Source of the DNA: DATFTF01 sp963825175
GTDB lineage: Bacteria > Acidobacteriota > Thermoanaerobaculia > UBA5066 > Gp7-AA6
Reading direction: 5' to 3'
NCBI GenBank assembly: GCA_963825175.1
Contig: CAWGSA010000002.1
Span: 1,054,001 to 1,118,000, forward strand
Length of the DNA stretch: 64,000 nucleotides
Shown piece after piece: positions 58,263 through 64,000 of the stretch; the first letter of the stretch is position 1; each line of letters begins with the position of its first letter. The notes under the pieces were generated by a model, which saw only the letters and a list, made by a program, of their open reading frames with translations, did no database searches and was not told the origin of the DNA. A program made the translations under genes and the position numbers.

Positions 58263-60545
58263 GTGAACGAAGCTGGACGGCGCATCGAAATCCGGGGCAC
58301 GGTGCAGGGGGTCGGCTTCCGGCCCTGGATCTGGCGCCTGGCCCGTGACAACGGAATCGGCGGGTCGGTCGCCAACGATTCCCAGGGAGTGACCATCGAC
58401 GCCTTCGGGACCGAACAGGCGTTGGAGAACTTCGTCTCCGGCATCCGCACCTCGCCGCCTCCCGCGGCCCGGATCGAGGAGCTTCACTCTCATTCGATCC
58501 CGCCCGAGCCCGCGCCCGCCTTCGTGATCGCCGCGAGCGCGGTGTCGGAGGGCCTCAAGGTCTCGATCCCTCCCGATCTGGCGACCTGCGACGATTGCCT
58601 GGCGGAGATCCTTGATCCGGCCAACCGGCGCTACCGGTACGCGTTCACCAACTGCACCAACTGCGGCCCGCGCTTCACCATCGCCCGCGCCGTTCCCTAC
58701 GACCGGTCGGCCACGACCATGGCCCCCTTCACAATGTGTAACTTGTGCCGGCGGGAGTACGACGACCCCTCCGACCGGCGCTTCCACGCGCAACCCAACG
58801 CGTGTCCGGACTGTGGCCCGAGCCTCCAGGCGCTGTCTCCGGCCGGGGAGGCCCTGGACCGGCCGGATCCGATTCTGTGGGCGGCGCGGATGCTCGTGGG
58901 GGGGATGACCGTGGCGATCAAGGGCATCGGCGGATTCCACCTGTCCTGCGACGCGACGTCCACCGAGGCCGTGGAGCGCCTGCGCCGGCGCAAGCGGCGC
59001 GAGGAGAAGCCCTTCGCGGTCATGGTGCGCGGCATCGAGGAAGCCGAGGAGATCGCGCACATCACGTCGCAGGAGCGGGCGTTGCTGACCTCGCCGGAGC
59101 GCCCGATCGTGCTCCTCCCGCGGCGCCAGGATTCGGGGCTGGCGCCCGAAGTCTCGCCGGACAATCCCCTGGTCGGTCTCCTCCTGGCCTACACGCCTCT
59201 CCACCATCTTCTGCTGGCCGATGCCGGGCGCCCGCTGGTGATGACGTCGGGGAATCTCTCCGAGGAGCCGATCGTGTCGGAGAACGCACAGGCCCTGAAG
59301 CAGCTGTCCGAGATCGCCGACGGATTCCTGGCGCACGACCGGGAGATCGAGTCGCGCTGCGACGATTCCATCGTCCGCGTGGTGGCCGGCGGACCGGTTC
59401 TGCTGCGGAGGGCCCGCGGCTGGGTTCCCCGGCCCATCGCGGTGCGCGTGCCGTTCGAGGAGCCCGTCCTCGCCTGCGGCGGGCACTTGAAGAACACGTT
59501 CTGCATCGGGGTGGGGTCCGCCGCGTACCTGGGCCCGCACGTCGGGGACCTGGAGAACGTGGAGACCCTGACCGCTTTCGAGGAGGCCGTGTCCCGCATG
59601 GAGAGGTTCCTGCGCGTCGAGCCGGAACTGGTGGCGCACGACCTCCATCCCCAGTACGTGTCGACCTCCTACGCGCGCGGATCGCGCAGGGGCCGCAAGA
59701 TCGCCGTGCAGCACCATCACGCCCACGTCGTGAGCGCGATGGCGGAGCACGCGCTCCCGGGCCCGGTCGTGGGAGTTGCCTACGACGGGACCGGGTATGG
59801 ATCGGACGGCGAGTCGTGGGGGGGAGAGCTGCTGCTGGCGCGGACCGAAGGATTCGAGCGGCTGGCCACGTTTCGACCGATCGGGCTCGCCGGCGGCGAG
59901 ACCGCGATTCGAGAGCCCTGGCGCATCGCGCTGGCCTTGCTGGAAGACGCCTTCCCCGAAGGGGCGCCCCTCGATCGACTCCCTCTGTTCGCGCGCATGG
60001 ACCGGCGAACGGTCGATGTGGTCCGACGGATGCTGGCGCAGGCAATCCACGTCCCCCGGGCCCACGGCGTGGGGCGTTACTTCGACGGATTCGGAGCGCT
60101 CTTCCTGTCTCGGGCCTCTTCCAGCCACGAAGGCCAGATCGCCCTGGGATGGAACCTGGCCGCGGACGCGGCGGAGCGGGGATCCTATCCCTTCTCCGTC
60201 GACTGCGGCGCCCCCGTCGAAGAGCTCGACCTGCGGCCGGCGCTGCGCGCGGCGGTCGAGGACTTTCTCGCCGGAATCCCGCCGGCCGTGATCTCGGGAC
60301 GCTTCCACAACACCCTGGCCAGGGCCACGGGAGCGCTCGTGCGGCGGGCGGTCGAGCGCGCCGGCGATCTGCCGGTCGTTCTGACCGGCGGATGTTTTCA
60401 GAACGCGCTCTTGGCCGAGCGCGTCGTGGGCGAGCTCGAAGGGCTGCGCGTCTTTCTGCACCGCCGCGTGCCTCCCGGCGACGGCGGGCTTTCCCTGGGT
60501 CAGGCGGTGGCGGCCGCGGCCGTGGCCAGATCAGGAGGTCGGTGA
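58263..60545 (+). CDS. hypF: Carbamoyltransferase HypF
   Basis: 760 residues, complete. Acylphosphatase domain (EIRGTVQGVGFRPWIWRLA), then two zinc fingers (CDDCLAEILD...CTNCGPRF and CNLCRREY...CPDCGPSL), a YrdC-like domain (KGIGGFHLSCDAT, LLLADAGRPLVMTSGNLSEE) and the Kae1-like domain (VQHHHAHVVSAMAEH, AYDGTGYGSDGESWGGELLL, LTGGCFQNALL). It makes thiocarboxamide on HypE from carbamoyl phosphate for the cyanide ligands. Overlaps hypC. Confidence 0.96.
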   Translation: MNEAGRRIEIRGTVQGVGFRPWIWRLARDNGIGGSVANDSQGVTIDAFGTEQALENFVSGIRTSPPPAARIEELHSHSIPPEPAPAFVIAASAVSEGLKVSIPPDLATCDDCLAEILDPANRRYRYAFTNCTNCGPRFTIARAVPYDRSATTMAPFTMCNLCRREYDDPSDRRFHAQPNACPDCGPSLQALSPAGEALDRPDPILWAARMLVGGMTVAIKGIGGFHLSCDATSTEAVERLRRRKRREEKPFAVMVRGIEEAEEIAHITSQERALLTSPERPIVLLPRRQDSGLAPEVSPDNPLVGLLLAYTPLHHLLLADAGRPLVMTSGNLSEEPIVSENAQALKQLSEIADGFLAHDREIESRCDDSIVRVVAGGPVLLRRARGWVPRPIAVRVPFEEPVLACGGHLKNTFCIGVGSAAYLGPHVGDLENVETLTAFEEAVSRMERFLRVEPELVAHDLHPQYVSTSYARGSRRGRKIAVQHHHAHVVSAMAEHALPGPVVGVAYDGTGYGSDGESWGGELLLARTEGFERLATFRPIGLAGGETAIREPWRIALALLEDAFPEGAPLDRLPLFARMDRRTVDVVRRMLAQAIHVPRAHGVGRYFDGFGALFLSRASSSHEGQIALGWNLAADAAERGSYPFSVDCGAPVEELDLRPALRAAVEDFLAGIPPAVISGRFHNTLARATGALVRRAVERAGDLPVVLTGGCFQNALLAERVVGELEGLRVFLHRRVPPGDGGLSLGQAVAAAAVARSGGR

Positions 60546-60847
60546 TGTGCCTGGGCGTTCCGGGTCAGGTCGTCTCGGTCGCCGACGGATTCGCGGTCGT
60601 CGATTTCTGGGGCGTGCGCCGGCAGGTGTGCCTGGACATCGTGGATGAGCCGGTGGCGCCGGGCGACTACATCCTGAACCACGTCGGCTTCGCCATCCGG
60701 CGAATCCCTCAGGAGGATATCGGGCAGACCCTGGCGCTCTACGAGGACCTGATGAAGGAAACCTCGAGCCAGGACCTCATGGCCGCCGACGTGCGCGCGG
60801 AGATCGCGGCGACCGGAGCGGCCGCTCCGAAGGGAGGGCGGTCATGA
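60545..60847 (+). CDS. hypC: Hydrogenase chaperone HypC
   Basis: 100 residues starting MCLGVPGQV; Cys2 binds the Fe(CN)2CO unit. VDFWGVRRQVCLDIVDEPVA and GDYILNHVGFAIRRI complete the fold. It shuttles iron between HypD and the large subunit. TGATG overlap with hypF, ATGA with hypD. The tail beyond residue ~80 is longer than usual. Confidence 0.95.
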   Translation: MCLGVPGQVVSVADGFAVVDFWGVRRQVCLDIVDEPVAPGDYILNHVGFAIRRIPQEDIGQTLALYEDLMKETSSQDLMAADVRAEIAATGAAAPKGGRS

Positions 60848-61986
60848 ACCTCCTTTCGATCGACGCGGCCAGGCAGATCAAATTCCGGGATCCCGAGACG
60901 GCCCGCCGGCTGGCGCAGACGCTCTCCCGGGTGACCGAGGACATCGGGCGGGATCCCGTGTCGGTCATGCACGTGTGCGGAAGCCACGAGCAGGCGATCG
61001 CGAGGTTCGGCCTGCGCGCGTCCTTCCCCAAGGCTCTGAACGTGATCATGGGGCCGGGCTGCCCGGTGTGCATCACCGACATGCCGGAGGTCGACGAGGG
61101 AGTGGCGCTGGCCCGCCAGGGCGTCCTCGTCGCCTCCTACGGCGACATGGTGCGGGTGCCGGGCACGCGGCGCTCGCTGGCCGACGCGAAGGCCGAGGGG
61201 GCCTCGGTCGAGGTCGTCTACAGCGCGTCTCAGGCCGTCGAGCTGGCCCGCAAGACGGATCGCGAGGTCGTGTTCTTCGCCACCGGCTTCGAGACGACGG
61301 CGGTGGCCACCGCGGCGGTGGTCAAGTCCCATCCGCCGGCCAACTTCTCGATTCTCTCCGCGCACAAGTACATCCCGCCGGTCATGGAGATCGTCGCGGA
61401 GATGCCCGAGACACGCGTGGAGGGATTTCTCGCCGCCGGGCACGCCGCCACGATCACCGGATGGGGAATCTTCGAGCCGTTCGTCGAGCGGCACGGGATC
61501 CCCGTCGTCGTGGCCGGCTTCGAGCCCCTGGACATCCTGGCCGGGCTCGTGGCTCTGGTGGAGCTCGTTCGGGACCGCACGCCGCGCGTCGTCAACACCT
61601 TCCCGCGGTGCGTGACAAAGGCAGGGAATCTCCCGGCGCAACGGGAGCTGTGGAGCGTGTTCGAGCCGCAGGGCGGGCGGTGGCGCGGCATCGCCCACGT
61701 GCCCAACGGGAACCTCCGCCTGCGCCGCGAGTGGGCGCACCTGGACGCGCGCAAGAGGTTCACCATCGATCTGGCGTCTCTGTGGGACGACGCGCCTGCG
61801 GCGCTGTCCGCCAGCTGCATCTGCGGCAACATCATGTCCGGCATCGCCAACCCCACGGATTGCACGCTCTACGGCAAGGAGTGCGTGCCCGACACGCCGG
61901 TCGGCGCGTGCATGGTCTCGTCGGAAGGGACCTGCAAGATCTGGCACCAGTACGGAGGTCTTCCGGATCTGCGGGGTGCGCTATGA
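60844..61986 (+). CDS. hypD: Fe(CN)2CO assembly protein HypD
   Basis: 380 residues. Conserved cysteine sites: MHVCGSHEQAIARFG, GPGCPVCITDMPEVDE, GFETTAVATAAV, and the C-terminal [4Fe-4S] region CICGNIMSGIANPTDC with CVPDTPVGACMVSSEGTC. It assembles the iron-diatomic unit with HypC and accepts cyanide from HypE. Confidence 0.96.
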   Translation: MNLLSIDAARQIKFRDPETARRLAQTLSRVTEDIGRDPVSVMHVCGSHEQAIARFGLRASFPKALNVIMGPGCPVCITDMPEVDEGVALARQGVLVASYGDMVRVPGTRRSLADAKAEGASVEVVYSASQAVELARKTDREVVFFATGFETTAVATAAVVKSHPPANFSILSAHKYIPPVMEIVAEMPETRVEGFLAAGHAATITGWGIFEPFVERHGIPVVVAGFEPLDILAGLVALVELVRDRTPRVVNTFPRCVTKAGNLPAQRELWSVFEPQGGRWRGIAHVPNGNLRLRREWAHLDARKRFTIDLASLWDDAPAALSASCICGNIMSGIANPTDCTLYGKECVPDTPVGACMVSSEGTCKIWHQYGGLPDLRGAL

Positions 61987-63026
61987 GCGTGGTCAAGGTC
62001 AGTGCCGCGCAGACGCTCGTCACTCTGAAGCACGGCGGAGGAGGGCGCGCCATGCGCGCGCTCATCGAGGAGGTCTTCCTGCCCGGCGCGGAAGTCCCCT
62101 CCGTCCCGTCCCGCGGTCTGGAGGCGATGGACGACGGCGCGGCTCTGTGGATCGGCGACCGGTGGCTCGTGGTGACGACCGACTCCCACGTCGTGCACCC
62201 GATCTTCTTTCCGGGCGGCGACATCGGACGCCTCGCCGTCTCCGGGACGGTCAACGATCTGGCCATGATGGGCGCCACCGAGCCGCTGGCCCTGACCTGC
62301 GCGGTGATCCTGGAGGAAGGTTTCTCGCGCGAAGAGCTCGAGCGCGTGCAGCGGTCGATCGCGCAGACCTGTCGCGAAGCGGGAGCGCCCATCGTCACGG
62401 GCGACACGAAGGTGATGGGCAGGGGAGAGGTCGACGGCCTCCTGCTCAACACGACCGGAGTGGCCCTGACCGACCGGATCGTCCCCGATTCGGGCCTCTC
62501 GGCCGGCGACCGGATCATCGTGACCGGCACCGTCGGCGACCACGGCCTGGCCATCCTCTCCGCCCGCCATGGCCTGGGTCTGGACGGGGACCTGCGTTCG
62601 GACGTGGCCCCGATCAACGGCCTGATCCGCGCCGCGCTCGCCGCATGGCCCGAAGGGATCGTGGCCATGAAGGATCCCACGCGGGGCGGGCTCTCTTCGG
62701 CCCTCCATGAGATGGCGGGCAAGAGCGGCGTCGGGATCGTGCTCGAGGAACAGGCCGTCCCGGTGACCGACGCGGTGCGGGCCGCCGCGGATCTGATCGG
62801 CGTCGACCCGCTGTGCGTGGCCAACGAAGGCAAGGCCGTGCTCGGCGTGTCTCCCGAGGCCGTGGACGCCGTGCTCGCCGCGCTGCGGGCGCACCCCCTG
62901 GGGAGTCAAGCGTGCGTGGTGGGAACGTGCGTCGCCGAGCGGCCCGGCAATGTGATCCTGGACACTGGCTTCGGGCGGCGCCTGCTGGCGGAGCCCGAAG
63001 GGGAGCTGTTACCGAGAATATGTTGA
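61983..63026 (+). CDS. hypE: Hydrogenase maturation protein HypE
   Basis: 347 residues. PurM-like ATP-binding fold (DDGAALWIGDRWLVVTTDSH, GTVNDLAMMGATEPLAL, MKDPTRGGLSSALHEMA) and the C-terminus PRIC, whose final Cys is carbamoylated by HypF and dehydrated to thiocyanate. The stop overlaps the next gene by 7 bases. Confidence 0.96.
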   Translation: MSVVKVSAAQTLVTLKHGGGGRAMRALIEEVFLPGAEVPSVPSRGLEAMDDGAALWIGDRWLVVTTDSHVVHPIFFPGGDIGRLAVSGTVNDLAMMGATEPLALTCAVILEEGFSREELERVQRSIAQTCREAGAPIVTGDTKVMGRGEVDGLLLNTTGVALTDRIVPDSGLSAGDRIIVTGTVGDHGLAILSARHGLGLDGDLRSDVAPINGLIRAALAAWPEGIVAMKDPTRGGLSSALHEMAGKSGVGIVLEEQAVPVTDAVRAAADLIGVDPLCVANEGKAVLGVSPEAVDAVLAALRAHPLGSQACVVGTCVAERPGNVILDTGFGRRLLAEPEGELLPRIC

Positions 63027-63820
63027 AACGTCAGCGGCCTCTGCGCGTAGCCATCCTCTCCTCCCGTCGGACTCCGGGTCTGGCCGATTTGCTTTCGGAT
63101 CCCCGCCGCGGCCAGCTGTGGGAGCTGGCGGGCGTGCTGGCCACGGGCGACGACTTCAAGGACTCCGCGGTGCTGGAGGAAAGTCGCATTCCGGTCATCG
63201 TGCACCCGATCCGCAGTTTCTACGCGCAGCGGGGCGCGCGGATCACGGACCGCCCGACGCGCGTCGCGTACGACGAAAAGACGGTCGAGCTGCTGGGGAT
63301 CCTGCGGCCGGAGCTCCTGCTCCTCTCCAGCTATCTCTACCTGCTGACCGGCCCCATGCTCACGGCGTTCCGGGACCGGATCGTCAACGTGCACGGCAGC
63401 GACCTGACCAAGCTCGACCCGACCGGATTGCCGCGCTACCCCGGCCTCTCCGCGGTGGCCGACTCGATTTTCGCCGGAGAGCGCGAAACCCGGGCCACGG
63501 CCCACTGGGTCAACGACGGGGTCGACACGGGGCGGCCCATTCTGCGGTCGCGCCCCTTCCCCGTCTCGCCGCTGGCCCAGAGCGCCCGCGAGCGCAACGA
63601 CGGGCGGACGCTCAAGGCCTATGCCTTCGCCCATCAGGAGTGGATGCTCCACGAGGCGTGGGGCGCCTTGTCGCGAGGGGTTCTGCGTCTCGCGGCGACC
63701 GGGCGCATCGCCCTGGGAGGCCGCGACGGCAACGGCCATCGGGTGCCGTTGTGGGATCTGTCCGAGCAGGGAACGATCTGTCAGACCAACCAGGCCGTCC
63801 GGCCCGTGGCCTACTGCTGA
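63020..63820 (+). CDS. Formyltransferase-fold protein (possible HypX N-terminal half)
   Basis: 266 residues. Formyl-transfer fold: VAILSSRRTPGLADLL, LLLLSSYLYLLTGPML, then DRIVNVHGSDLTKLDPTGLP with Asn and His, and ATAHWVNDGVDTGRPILRS with Asp, the catalytic triad of PurN-like enzymes. It overlaps hypE and is followed at 63826 by a crotonase. HypX is one protein of these two domains that makes the CO ligand from formyl-tetrahydrofolate in aerobically active hydrogenase systems; here the halves appear as two genes. A glycinamide or sugar formyltransferase is the alternative. Confidence 0.7.
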   Translation: MLKRQRPLRVAILSSRRTPGLADLLSDPRRGQLWELAGVLATGDDFKDSAVLEESRIPVIVHPIRSFYAQRGARITDRPTRVAYDEKTVELLGILRPELLLLSSYLYLLTGPMLTAFRDRIVNVHGSDLTKLDPTGLPRYPGLSAVADSIFAGERETRATAHWVNDGVDTGRPILRSRPFPVSPLAQSARERNDGRTLKAYAFAHQEWMLHEAWGALSRGVLRLAATGRIALGGRDGNGHRVPLWDLSEQGTICQTNQAVRPVAYC

Positions 63821-63825
63821 GCGCC

Positions 63826-64000
63826 ATGTCCCGCGCCGCCAAGGAGCACATCCGCGTCGAGCGGGAAGGGGCGGTGGGAATCCTGACCATCGACCGCCGC
63901 GAGCGGTTCAACTCGCTCGACGTCGCGACGGCCCGGGATTTCCGCAAGGCCGGCCTGCAGCTGGCGCGGGACCCTTCCGTGCGCGCGGTCATCCTGCGCG
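63826..64000 (+). CDS. Crotonase-family protein, partial (possible HypX C-terminal half)
   Basis: First 58 residues visible: HIRVEREGAVGILTIDRRER, then FNSLDVATARDFRKAGLQLA and VRAVILR, an enoyl-CoA hydratase/isomerase start. It begins 5 bases after the formyltransferase and runs off the window. The placement supports a HypX-like pair, but a beta-oxidation enzyme cannot be excluded from this fragment. Confidence 0.75.
   Translation, partial: MSRAAKEHIRVEREGAVGILTIDRRERFNSLDVATARDFRKAGLQLARDPSVRAVILR

Noticed and set aside
1..64000. CRISPR arrays, tRNA or rRNA genes, integrase or transposase genes
   Set aside because: I looked for spaced identical repeats, tRNA-like cloverleafs and transposase motifs and found none; the repeats present are 7-mers, palindromes and the hairpin element.

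Overview
The window is GC-rich bacterial DNA from a facultative or anaerobic respirer. It can degrade aromatics through benzoyl-CoA, reduce nitrous oxide and oxidise hydrogen. The phylum cannot be fixed from the sequence alone. I saw no rRNA, tRNA, CRISPR array or intact transposase. Genes are tightly packed, with many ATGA, GTGA or TGATG stop/start overlaps.

Layout. 1-10.3 kb: a HTH/PtsN-like regulator, a phosphoketolase-acetate kinase pair, universal stress protein and membrane genes, two paralogous PAS-LuxR regulators, and a rhodanese/MauE pair. 10.4-20.9 kb: the benzoyl-CoA operon oah-SDR-had-dch-bcrCBAD, followed by two GNAT acetyltransferases, a small Cys protein and a DUF2249-hemerythrin. 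20.9-21.7 kb: an antitoxin with a decayed PIN toxin and a small secreted protein. 21.8-24.5 kb: korAB, a ferredoxin-reducing 2-oxoacid oxidoreductase that could feed the benzoyl-CoA reductase. 24.8-37.9 kb (minus strand): two hemerythrins, a BldC-like HTH, and a long nos/cytochrome run. Read 5' to 3', this run is a 24-aa ORF, BldC-like HTH, GltD-like flavoprotein with ferredoxin domain, Rieske, cytochrome b, five-heme cytochrome c, nosZ, membrane protein, nosD, nosF, nosL, nosY. 38-40.4 kb: aroH-aroF-tyrA. 40.5-50.5 kb: radical SAM protein, sigma54 activator, Crp/Fnr regulator, hybrid histidine kinase, FAD reductase and an NnrS-like protein. 50.5-64 kb: a group 1 (Hyb-type) hydrogenase hybOABCD, a solitary Rieske lipoprotein, hypFCDE, and a formyltransferase plus crotonase pair that resembles a split HypX.

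The genes fit together as one anaerobic energy economy. Hydrogen and aromatic carbon supply electrons; KorAB makes low-potential ferredoxin; the Rieske/cytochrome b complex and NosZ are the electron exit; hemerythrin and NnrS-like proteins suggest O2 or NO handling. A recurring 16-bp palindrome, TGATGC-N4-GCATCA, lies before most of these transcription units and suggests a common regulon. Its 7-2-7 geometry suits a GerE/LuxR-type regulator, and two such proteins with a shared cysteine motif are encoded here.

Three other repeat types stand out. One is an approximately 150-bp element in three copies whose stem-loops keep pairing while changing sequence. The second is AT-rich ACAAT-N6-ATTGT palindromes, two of them inside conserved genes. 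The third is heptanucleotide tandem arrays at gene ends. Several genes (xfp, kor, nos, cytochrome b/c, the GltD-like gene, the sigma54 activator) carry frameshifts although their protein sequence is otherwise well conserved. Sequence errors are a likely cause, and coordinates for those genes are whole-gene spans.
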